In this document: in pieces, positions 55,301-64,000 of the stretch
Layout: every line of letters starts with the position of its first letter
Position numbering within the stretch: the first letter of the stretch is position 1
Assembly (NCBI GenBank): GCA_900291925.1
Contig: UWYS01000004.1
Coordinates: 930,001-994,000 of the forward strand
DNA: 64,000 nt
From: Thecaphora thlaspeos
Taxonomy: Eukaryota; Basidiomycota; Ustilaginomycetes; Urocystidales; Glomosporiaceae
Direction of reading: 5' to 3'
Translations under genes and position numbers: made by a program
The notes under the pieces: model-generated
Databases searched by the model: none
Seen by the model: only the letters and a program-made list of their open reading frames with translations
What the model was told of the DNA's origin: nothing

Positions 55301-55890
55301 CGTCGGATCCTTCGACGCCCGGGCAGCTGCCGCCCCCGACGCCTCCGTCCAAGGATGATCTCGCCGGGCGCTTTGATCCGTCCGTCCCGAGGCGCAGCGA
55401 GGACTCGTCACATACCGCCGCTCCACGGTCGCGCGACGCGCATGGTGGACCCATGTACCAGGATCGGGATCGGGATCGGCGCAGGAGCGATGACGGCTCG
55501 TGGGACGACCGACTCGGCGTCGGTGCTAGCTCTAGCACAGATGCGGCAATTGCCAACGGTCTCGGACTCCGTCGAGGGATGACGCAGGGGAACGGTGACG
55601 GCCCGGGTGCCGGCAATGTCAGTAGCGACAATAATGACGACGGTCACGGGCATGATGAAGCTGCGAGCCAAGCTTCGGGCGAGAGCGAGGGAGGAGAGGA
55701 GACGACTCCGGTGATGGAAAAGTTCGACCGGAAACAGCACCAACAATACCCGAGGCAGCAGCCGCTGCGCCACGGCCCTGGCTCCGGAACGGCGGCGACG
55801 ACGATATCCGGTGGGGCTGCAGCCTCATCGTCGTTGTCCACCGGCGATCAGTCCGGGGATGCTGCTCGATCGCAAGGCGAGTCGGAGTGA
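52364..55890 (+). CDS. histidine-phosphatase (PGAM-like) - HbrB/Bit61 TORC2 domain fusion
   Basis: Exons 52364-52676, 52793-53016 and 53119-55890 form one frame of 1102 residues. Residues 1-312 are a histidine phosphatase domain: LVRHGES near the N-terminus, DTPLSSNGVKQAMALG, YSSDLRRAAMTAEEI, REQNFGQAEGQ, IVAHGLAIAE with the second catalytic His, and VRILCQNQIEHLRAF, the latter displaced by a 70-residue Ser-rich insert. A 250-residue Gly/Ser/Ala linker follows. Residues about 571-742 match the HbrB-like domain of TORC2 subunits (Bit61/HbrB/Protor): VWQSICVRLLPLFNGDGLRT, IEDINDLVSQHV, LVRLAEIWTFFLGQVLPYIQ, RRILLVVFRDHVVLPIYERL. A disordered tail ends the protein. Introns are 116 and 102 nt (GTCAGT, GTGAGT). 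Exon 3 codes the end of the phosphatase and the whole HbrB part without a stop, so the fusion is seen directly. Two separate transcripts sharing exon 3 remain possible. Confidence 0.88.
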
Positions 55891-58449
55891 ATAACCTCGT
55901 CGTCGGTCGTCTCTGTCTCTACGGCATTATTGCAAACATGATCAACGAATCAGATGCACCCTGCAGGTGACAAGACGCTTTTAAGATGCCACAATCCTGG
56001 CCATAGTATGCTGGGAAGGTCAGTACAAACTTATGTTAACGACGAGCCGTGGATGATGACTTGAAGGGTCGCAAGACGAACAGCGTCGGACACCCATCCT
56101 TTCTTGGTCAGCCAATCGGGAAGGGGGCGTCTGCAGAGCAAGAAGGCCAGTCGCGGCGGCCTTCCGATCGATCGATACGTATCAGCAAGCAGGCTCCGAT
56201 TCCGTTGCGGGCCCCATCCGCCGAGCGTGGCGCGCATCAGCACAACGCAACGCTAAGGAAGATCGGCATACTTTACAGAGCTGCTTTGGTCTGTTGTGGG
56301 GTGGCGTGATTGAGCATGAACGCTATCAGCCACAAGTGACTTCACGGCAAGATGACTTTGTGCCCGTCGCTCTTCTGGCACGGGTCCCATATGCATCCAT
56401 TTCTTCGACGAGATTACCTCGACAGCAGCCACCTGTCCCGACATATCCGGTGGACCGCTTGTCTCTCTAGCCGGCACCCTCCCCTCTCTCCGTCTCGTTC
56501 TCCCTTCCTCGACACGAGTGACACCCGGATAACTCTACACTACACTGCTCTCTATGTACAGAGTACTTACTTGTTCTAAGCGCGATGTTAAATAAAGCTC
56601 CGCCGCTGTTGGAATCACCGGTCCGGGAAAGCAGCTCGACGCCTCGCTTGGACAACGCCCACGCTGTTGACAAGCAGCGAGGTGACGTACAGGAAAAGGG
56701 GCGCTTGCAGTCGAGCCAGGGCTATCGTTCGAGTCGAGACAAGGCCAAGGTGACTACCAGTACAGTAACTGTAAAGGGCATTACGCCAAGAGGCAGGCAT
56801 GAAAGGCAGCAAACCAATGTAAGTACATATGTAACGTACCCTCCCACGTTATGTTTGTTCTTTTTTAATCAAAATTTTTTCGCCCCTGTCCGTCCCTTCT
56901 CTGATTTCCCCCTCATCCCCAACACAAAGCAATACAATTATTTTATGTAGCAGCAGCCGCAGCCGCAGCCGCAGCCGCAGCAGCCGCAGCAGATCCATTC
57001 ATGCTCGTGGGGCACAAAGCTGGACTGGCAATTCTCGATTCAAGCCCGCATCAACATGGGTTTCACCCTCATTAGACGTCGTTATTCGAGTATGTAAAAA
57101 CCTGCGAATATACACAACAAAAAGGATAGAATAGGCTGTTGGAGCACGTCATCGTTCAGGACAAGCGTTCCCCATGTCCGTGCCATTAAAATATGTCATG
57201 GATCGTAAATAGATGTCGGAAGTGGACCTCTTCTCCGCTTCTCCGCCGCCGTCAGATGTCCAAGGCCCGCGGAGCTGAGCTCGATGCGCGTACAGTACCT
57301 CTGTTGACTGGGCCGGGCTCGAGGCTTCGATGAGAAGTAGGTGTAAGTACATAGTTACGTACACTGAGAGGGTCAAAAAGATGTGCCCTCCTCCTGGGCC
57401 TTTTCGTCGGGCATGGCTCGGTGTTGCCGTTGTCTCCCCCACTTCCGAAGAGTCGGCAGGGCGTTGCAACCAGATTTCCTTGCTTTCGAGGCAGGAGTCA
57501 TGCAAAGTGCTTGTCCACGCCCTCCAAAAGAGGGGGCGTCCGGGACGACTCGCTTCAGCGACCAGGTAATCACCTCTATGGTAGCCCTCTTGGCCGAACT
57601 TGGGGCCATCTTTGGCGTTGCTCCGACTCTAGCGGAACGATTCCCGTGTACCAAGGAAAGAGGGAGAGACGGGGACTCAATTTGGAACGTCGTATCAGCT
57701 CACCTGTGCAGCGAGAGCGGCGTCAGTGGGACAAGGAGGGGCGGGGAACGAAGAACACGTACTCGCTTGCAGCCCCTGCCTCTTGCTTGCTTGCATGCCT
57801 TGTTCTCTTGTTCTCTGGCGGCCACGTTAGCGGCCTTCCTTGGCTGTGAGGAAGCTCGCTAGCACGAGGCCCGTCCCCTGTACCGCACTTCGATGTCCTG
57901 CCCGGGCCTCGTGGTGGTGCTTGCTTGTCCCCTTCCCTCCCTTGTTCCCCCGAGTGGCCTTTGCCGATCAATTCTCCGATTCCTGCCTGGCAGGTCCAGA
58001 GTGTAACAGGGGGCGCCTATGTCCAAGAGGAGATCTCAACGCCGAGGTGGGGAGGGTTCGTCCGCCTATCCTGTATGGTGCCTCCCTTGTCATAGCTCTG
58101 CTCCACTGTTTCGGGGAGACGGCCTTCCAGCCCTCCAGCCCTCCAGCCCTCCATGGACGGCTTCATCTCGACCACCAGCACCATGCCTGCCTTGGACCTA
58201 CACGGGAACAACAACACCGACTATCATACTATTGCCACACCAACACCATAAAGGACGTCGACGACAACGACAACGAAGACGCTATAGGAGCCTCTACAAG
58301 GTTTTGCCTTGCACCCCAGCCGGCCGCACTCCGAAGGACGACCCCGAGCGAGCCAACACACTCGCTCAACCTTTGTTGGCGACCAGCCAGCGCGGTCGTA
58401 CTGCTGGCTGCTAAGCGAGCACCCTGCAAGAACCACGAACAGGTAGAGT
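55891..58449. other. intergenic region, no gene seen
   Basis: About 2.6 kb. It holds scattered GTAC-type palindromes (56760, 57293, 57346), a GCAGCC repeat (56950-56993), a CCAGCCCT repeat (58126-58152), and the long leader of the Zn2Cys6 gene. The longer open frames are not supported. Confidence 0.5.
56950..56993. repeat. (GCAGCC)n / (CAG)n microsatellite
   Basis: Pure GCAGCC hexamer run flanked by CAG triplets, in non-coding sequence. Confidence 0.9.
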
Positions 58450-60009
58450 ATGAACAGCGCTCTGCAAAACGCCATCCCTCACGACCCGATGGGCGTGGGG
58501 AGCCCCTGCTCGGCCACAGTTCCAACCACCGGCGTGCCCTACGGGGCATCTTACCGCTTCCAGAGCTCCTCGCCGCCATCGAAGCGGGGATCCAACCTCG
58601 CCTGCCTCAACTGCCGCAAGATCAAGACAAAGTGCGAAAAGGCGCATCCGACTGACGAGCGATGCAAGCGCTGCGTCCGCCTTGACCTCCACTGCGAGTA
58701 TCGCGCCCACCACCGCGGCAAGAAGCTCAAGGACGGCCCCAGCCCTATTCTGACACAGAGGAAGGGGTCGGCGTCTTCCGGCATCGGGTCGATGGCGAGT
58801 GAGAGCTCGCTAACCCTTGGACCGTCGTCGACCGCTAGCTTGAGTCTGAGCTTGAGCTTAGGCCGTGAGTCGAGCCTCCCCGCGTCAACGCCGAACAGCG
58901 CCGTCTTGCATGGATTCGCACATCATCCTCCCCTCCCGCCATCGCCTACGCGAGCCGAGATGGCCAGCAACAGCCACGCAAACACTTATCAGCCGCCGCA
59001 TAGTCGGCCACAATCCGTAGCAGGACAAGCGCCACCGCTGCAGCCGCATGGAGACGCCGCCTGGCTGGCCCCCTCTACCTCGATCGGCAGCTCGTATCAT
59101 GCGCCCTTTGCAACTTCGCACAGCTATCGCGGCTTGCCAGGTAGTCAGCAGGCGGTAGAGACGGGCTTCGATCAGGCGAGCGGGCAGGAGGCCTCACGAT
59201 GGCAAGAACTTCCCGAGGCCTACAGTACACTCACTTCCGGCGGCGGCAGCAGCTCAGGACACCTCGAGTATCATCAGCCTCCGGCATCGCACTTCGGGCA
59301 TGGCCAGCAAGAAGGCGCGTCGTTTTTTCATGTGCCCACTGTACCCACTGTGCCCACCATGGAATGGCCTGCTTCGGCCGTCGGGTCGGGACCGTCGCCT
59401 CATACGACGTGGGCGATGGCCGAAGCTGTGGCGGCGCCTCCGTCGAGACCGACGTCGGCTAGCTCGCTGCCAACATCCTGGCACGGCGGCACATCCGGTG
59501 TGCCGTCCGTAGGGATTTGCTCCTCTACGGGCGGCAACTTCACGACTCAACTCACTCGGCTCCCTCCGTATCCGGCCGAACTGCATCACGAGCAGGAAGC
59601 GACAACGTCGGGCTACCCTGACGGCAGCTCTTCGAGAACTTCGTTCCCGGATGCCGGCGTGCTCGCCGGGACGGCAATGCCGACGAGCTCAAGCCCAGCC
59701 AGCTACCCTTTTGCCATGTCGGGCGAGATGGCTACGCTGGATCCACACGCCAACCAGGCGCCCTATGTAGCAATGGGGTCTCAAAACGCCACATCGATGC
59801 CACTGTCATTGTCCGTCAGCAGTCGTACTGGACAGTACGGGCCAGTATCGACACTCTCGACAGGCCGCGACAACCATCACCACCTCCATTATTACGACCC
59901 GCCACAAGCTGGATCAGGGCTCGCGGATGTGAGCAATTGCGGGACCGGCTTCTACCCGACGTCGACTGACTGTCATCCGAACGAGGGTGGCCCGCAGCAC
60001 GGGCTCTAG
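58450..60009 (+). CDS. Zn(II)2Cys6 fungal-type transcription factor
   Basis: Single exon, 519 residues from ATG 58450. The binuclear zinc cluster has the pattern C-x2-C-x6-C-x9-C-x2-C-x6-C at C52, C55, C62, C72, C75 and C82 (ACLNCRKIKTKCEKA ... RCKRCVRLDLHCEY), followed by a basic stretch HHRGKKLK typical of the linker. The rest is Ser/Pro/His/Gly-rich and disordered, with no recognisable fungal-specific TF middle-homology domain, so it may lack the usual regulatory region or have further exons not detected. It is expected to be a nuclear, sequence-specific regulator with an unknown target. The long CT/CA-rich leader upstream contains alternative ATGs in other frames, so translational control is possible. 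Confidence 0.9.
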   Translation: MNSALQNAIPHDPMGVGSPCSATVPTTGVPYGASYRFQSSSPPSKRGSNLACLNCRKIKTKCEKAHPTDERCKRCVRLDLHCEYRAHHRGKKLKDGPSPILTQRKGSASSGIGSMASESSLTLGPSSTASLSLSLSLGRESSLPASTPNSAVLHGFAHHPPLPPSPTRAEMASNSHANTYQPPHSRPQSVAGQAPPLQPHGDAAWLAPSTSIGSSYHAPFATSHSYRGLPGSQQAVETGFDQASGQEASRWQELPEAYSTLTSGGGSSSGHLEYHQPPASHFGHGQQEGASFFHVPTVPTVPTMEWPASAVGSGPSPHTTWAMAEAVAAPPSRPTSASSLPTSWHGGTSGVPSVGICSSTGGNFTTQLTRLPPYPAELHHEQEATTSGYPDGSSSRTSFPDAGVLAGTAMPTSSSPASYPFAMSGEMATLDPHANQAPYVAMGSQNATSMPLSLSVSSRTGQYGPVSTLSTGRDNHHHLHYYDPPQAGSGLADVSNCGTGFYPTSTDCHPNEGGPQHGL

Positions 60010-62099
60010 GCTTGTCTCTCTCTTTTTCTTTTGATTCCGACGATAACGTGCCCCTGTTAATCTTGTTATAGATGGATCGGGAATGCTCCAGCTCCTCTTC
60101 GCCCATCACCCCGCACCACTTCACGCCACGCGCCACGCATCACTCAGACCCACGCCAATTACAGTAGATGCCGCTTTTCCTGTGTCGATGGGCGACCGCC
60201 AAGCCTCGACCGCACAGTCATCCACACCTGCCTGTTGATAGCATCCATCCCTCTACACGAGCTGAGGGCGGCATAAGAATCGAGATAGACTCTCTTCTTT
60301 AATGTTTCCTCGGCCTTCTGCCTTGGCGCTATTGCGATTCCGCGTTGGCAAAACCTTGGGAAGATGCGATCCTGCTCTGCCTACGTTGAGCAAGAGCCCT
60401 TGTCTATAAGACCGCATGCCGTGGTCGATCGGCACCGGTGAAGGTGAGCTATGTAAATTGGAAGCATGCTTTGCCGATGTAGAGGTTGGCGAGAGTGCCG
60501 AGGATTCGGGGACCGCAATGGGATGCTAAACGAGGCTGTATGAAAAATGCTGAGCTTGGTAGCATCGAAGGAAGAGACGGCGAAGAGCGAGAGAGAGAGG
60601 CCTAATAGACTCGCAGTTAACATGCGGAGTGACGTTGAGGGCACTACTCTGTTCCTCCGCGTCACAGAGAACAGAGTCTGATGGTGCTCGCCGCGCTTCC
60701 TTCTGCCGCCGGACACAGGGTTCTAGAGCTCATCTACCCTCTGCATCGGCTCGGCAGCACTTTGCAGCGATCTGAGGCTCCTTCAGGCAGTTGTAGTGAC
60801 GCGCCGTCTTCGATCGTCGAGCGAGGTCCAAGTGGTGCAGACTAACACTCTGCTTCAGTGAGTTTCTCCCAGCCGCGCCGTTTGCACATGCGCACACGCG
60901 TTGCGCACGCTACAGTACTGTACGTATGTACATACGTGGACCAACACCTCGCCTCCTTCCAAATCGGGGACATCCCATCAACCCATCTGCCGGTAGCGAA
61001 GCGCCATTGCGGCGCAGCATAAGCTTGCCTAGCGCTAGGAGCGTCGCTAGTCGAACCTTCACGGCACACCCGACAACGTCGGCCGGAACCGGACGGCCGA
61101 CATTTCCTCGCTCTCGACGTGAGACGAGGCAGCTGTCTCTTCTTGCTTGCTTGTCAAGGACATCGTCAAAAAGTCATCTAGAGGACCCGCCTGTCGCCCG
61201 CTACGCTGCCGTCGGACTTGCAATGCCTACGTATGGCAGCGAAGGTGTTGGTCTACCTTCTATCCCGCCTCCGCCAATCTTTCGTTACTTACCACCGCGA
61301 GGTGAATGGAGTCAATCGAGCTCAGAGCGCCCGGTTCGGCAATCCTCAAACTCGCCGTTGGAGGCAAACGGTGACGAGGCGAGCTTCAAGCATCAGCGTT
61401 CTAGCTTGAGCTCGACCGCGTTGTGCTTCTGTACCTCTGGCGCTCGAGCGTGCACAAGCAGCACACCATCGTCATTTTCCCTCAGCTTCAGGGTAATGCT
61501 CCACCGCTTGACCTCTTGCCGCTTCGGTCCGCCTCAGACGTTTGAGAGACCGCCAAACTGCACGTCTGCCGCCGGAGATCGCCCAGAGTAAGCCTTGTCC
61601 GCCTCACATTACAGTACACTGGCGTTTGCCCTCCCTCCGCTGGCAGCCATGAACGAGCCCTTGTCGACGCTGGCAACAAGAGCAACGTACAGTAGATCTT
61701 CCCGTGATATGCATCGACGACGGCGTGCCTCTTTCCCGCCGGGTCACTTGCGCTGTCCTGCGATCAAGGCCCTCTTGCTTTGCGGCGGATCATACTCCCC
61801 TTCGCTAGGTTCCCAGCTGTCCTCATCTTCTTCTTCCGCCGGTTGCCATCCTTCTTCAGCGTATATAAAGGTGGCTTGGGCCGTCCTTTCCTCCTGCTCG
61901 TATTTCTCACCATCTCTCCCTCACGCCCCCGTCCCTCTACCTATATTCCTCCCCAGTCTCATCTCCTATCCCCTCCCCCCACTCTTGTGTGCTACCTTGA
62001 CCATTCCAGCATCCACCAGCCACAGTAGCTCTCCCGATCTGCCTCTCCGCATCCTTGGAACAGCTCTCAAAGATACACCGGACCGACTCGGACGTGAAC
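60010..62099. other. intergenic region, no confident gene
   Basis: About 2.1 kb. It includes GTAC palindromes (60912-60938, 61611, 61688) and a TATA box for the GH18 gene. A 221-codon open frame at 60926-61591 (Ser/Pro/Arg-rich) is not supported well enough to call. Confidence 0.5.
61862..61869 (+). promoter_or_regulatory. TATA box of the GH18 gene
   Basis: TATATAAA lies 238 bases before the start codon and is followed by a long CT-rich leader (61885-61975), the classic layout of a strongly transcribed fungal gene. Confidence 0.6.
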
Positions 62100-63221
62100 A
62101 TGCGCGCCGCCATTGCCACGTCCATTGCCCTCGGCCTAGCGGCCACCGGTGCCAACGCGGCCCCCCACCAGCAGGTCAGCCTGTACGACGCCTTTAACGG
62201 CCTTCGCCCGGATATCTACGACGACAGCCTCACTTCCAAGGTCACCCACAACCTTTGGAACACGGTGAGCGGCTGGCTCAGCGCCAGTCACTCGGAGCCT
62301 GAGCTCAACCTCGCTCCGGGCACCAAGATGCTCGCCAACGGCTTCCCGACGGCCGACATCGACTCGGTCTCCGCTCCGCGCTTCGTCGTCTACGGCGATA
62401 GCGACGTCGCTAGTCAGACGTACGGCGCTCCGCCCGCCGCCAGCATCAGCGGCTTTGACGTGTACAACTTTGCCTTTTGGACGGTCAAGTGGGGCGTCGC
62501 GGATAATGCGGCCAAGTTCGCCGCCAAGTCAGCGGCGGACCGCAAGTGGTTCAAGTCGCGCTACGCCAGCGCCGGGATGAAGCTGATGGTGTCGCTCTTT
62601 GGCGCGGACGATGCGCCGCAGTCGCTCGGACGCAATGCGACGCAGCTCGGCAAGGAGATCGCGACGTGGGTCAAGAAGATGGGCCTCGACGGCGTCGATG
62701 TCGACTACGAAGAGGAGCGCCTCTTTGACCAGGGCAAGTCGACCGACTGGCTCATCGAACTCACACGGAGCCTCCGCGCCAACCTCCCCTCGCCCGACTA
62801 CATCATCACCCATGCGCCGCTCGCGCCTTGGTTCAACACCGACATCTACAAGGACGGAGGCTACACCAAGATCCACAAGGAAGTCGGCTCGCTCATCGAC
62901 TGGTACAACGTCCAGTTCTACAACCAGGATTCCTACATCACCTGCGACTCCCTCCTTTGGGACAGCTCCGACGGACCCTATCCGATGACTTCGTTGTTCG
63001 AGATCGCAAAGTACTGGGGAGTACCGCTGGACAAGCTCGTCGTCGGCAAGCCGGGCAACACGCAAGATGCCGCCAACGGCTTCATGAAGCCCTCCGTCCT
63101 CGGTCGTTGCCTAAAGACGGCCGTAGAGAACGGCTGGAACGCCGGTGCCTCGTTTTGGGAGTTTCCGCACATGACGGCCTCCCGTCTCAAGGTCATCACC
63201 GACGCTTCCGGTCTCAAGTAG
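62100..63221 (+). CDS. secreted glycoside hydrolase family 18 protein (chitinase-like)
   Basis: Single exon, 373 residues. The N-terminus MRAAIATSIALGLAATGANA is a signal peptide with a likely cleavage after ANA. The TIM-barrel family 18 signature is GLDGVDVDYEE, with the catalytic acid E204 in DGVDVDYE (197-204). Other barrel strands are visible: GFDVYNFAFWTVKWG, MKLMVSLFGAD, YIITHAPLAPWF, IDWYNVQFYNQDSY, and the terminal NAGASFWEFPH. The length (about 350 mature residues) and absence of a chitin-binding module or GPI signal suggest a soluble secreted enzyme acting on chitin, chito-oligosaccharides or glycoprotein N-glycans (endo-beta-N-acetylglucosaminidases are in the same family). A TATA box lies 238 bases upstream. 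The ATG at 62100 gives the signal peptide directly. Confidence 0.93.
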   Translation: MRAAIATSIALGLAATGANAAPHQQVSLYDAFNGLRPDIYDDSLTSKVTHNLWNTVSGWLSASHSEPELNLAPGTKMLANGFPTADIDSVSAPRFVVYGDSDVASQTYGAPPAASISGFDVYNFAFWTVKWGVADNAAKFAAKSAADRKWFKSRYASAGMKLMVSLFGADDAPQSLGRNATQLGKEIATWVKKMGLDGVDVDYEEERLFDQGKSTDWLIELTRSLRANLPSPDYIITHAPLAPWFNTDIYKDGGYTKIHKEVGSLIDWYNVQFYNQDSYITCDSLLWDSSDGPYPMTSLFEIAKYWGVPLDKLVVGKPGNTQDAANGFMKPSVLGRCLKTAVENGWNAGASFWEFPHMTASRLKVITDASGLK

Positions 63222-64000
63222 AAATGACCATGACTCTCGCATTATGTGAATTGCTTCACGATACCCTTAACCGACCGCAAAGAACCGCCCCTCGCGTCAA
63301 GGACAACGAGTTTTATCTCTTATCACTTTCTCCCGTGGAAAGCTTTCTTCTGGGGTCGGCGCAGCTTCCTCTCTCTCTAGGCTCACGTCGCCAGCGTTAC
63401 GATATCTCCCACCATTTTTAATGACCCGCGACGCCGCCGCCAGAGTTTTTACCAGCAACCACCACGCTTTGAACGTCGCCCTTACTCACGCACACACGAA
63501 CGATTTCTCTACGTCTCAACGTATCTTTACGACCGCCGCCCCACGACACAGATAAGGGGGAGAGAAGGATTTTCCCCTCTTTGTCGCTCTCGCTCTTCGT
63601 TCTTCACGACCCGTAGCATATCATTACGACATCCTATCCGACTCATTCTTTCCGTCTCCTCGATCCATCTATGACACCGCTTTGCCTTCTACGACCCTTT
63701 CGATACATTATGCCAAATGATTCAGCCCTCTTCTATTCATTGCATTCTTTTCCTCGCTCTTTCGCCAATTCGTGCGGAACTTGACGCGATAACGAAACGA
63801 CTCTGGGGATATCAGGCGCAAACGTGACGTTTCACGGGTGTATCGTCGTGCGATCGTCCAGCGTCTGAAGCTAGTATGCAAATGGTATGGTGTCGTAGCT
63901 CTTAAAGTACATGCAAACACGGCTCGAACACTCCGACTTCGAGCGGCGAGAAAGGTCGTTCTAGGTCGGTGGAAGTTCGCTGTTTCCATCGCGTCGCAAA
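63222..64000. other. 3' flank of the GH18 gene, no gene seen
   Basis: CT-rich sequence with no supportable gene; it runs to the window edge. Confidence 0.5.

Noticed and set aside
58126..58152. CCAGCCCT repeat as a CRISPR-like or regulatory array
   Set aside because: Three contiguous copies with no spacers; ordinary short tandem repeat in a eukaryotic genome.
60926..61591. 221-codon Ser/Pro/Arg-rich open frame upstream of GH18
   Set aside because: Starts inside a GTAC palindrome, no motif, weak third-position bias; cannot be told from chance in GC-rich DNA.

Overview
This 64 kb window is nuclear DNA of a filamentous or yeast-like basidiomycete. GC content is high, coding regions strongly prefer C at third positions, and most genes are split by short spliceosomal introns (37 to about 300 nt, mostly GTGAGT/GTAAGT...AG). 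A smut-lineage fungus (Ustilaginomycotina) is my best guess; this is inferred from gene style and content, not from a database search. There is no sign of prokaryotic organisation.

Layout, left to right. 0-17 kb: NDT80/PhoG-type transcription factor (-), alternative oxidase (-), ribosomal protein eL34 (-), divergently paired with mitochondrial ribosomal protein uL6m (+), a probable R3H-associated-domain protein (-), and a four-TM protein (-). 17-24 kb: a Gly/Pro-rich glycine-zipper protein (+), a TXNDC17-like thioredoxin (-), a complete pogo/Fot1-type DNA transposon, and uracil-DNA glycosylase (+). 23.6-28.7 kb: a gene-poor stretch with a dispersed 5S rRNA gene and many GTAC-type palindromes. 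28.7-39 kb: an OPT-family transporter interrupted by one in-frame TGA, a short cystathionine beta-synthase (-), a DUF1764 protein (+) with an 8-nt last exon, a coiled-coil tail-anchored protein (-), and an intron-containing tRNA-Glu(CTC). 39-51.6 kb: a large uncharacterised protein (-), an atypical protein kinase (-), a caleosin (-), and a strongly divergent Ran-like GTPase (-). 52-64 kb: a histidine-phosphatase domain joined in one reading frame to an HbrB/Bit61 (TORC2) domain, a Zn2Cys6 transcription factor, and a secreted GH18 protein.

The genes do not form one pathway; it is an ordinary mixed eukaryotic neighbourhood. Exon structures were built by hand by matching splice sites, reading phase and conserved protein motifs; phases close exactly for every gene given with exon coordinates. 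The least ordinary items are the phosphatase-HbrB fusion, the Ran-like protein lacking the DTAGQ motif, the nonsense-interrupted transporter, the young transposon sitting in a divergent promoter, the lysine-rich insertion in the UNG catalytic domain, and the clustered TACAGTACTGTA-type palindromes.
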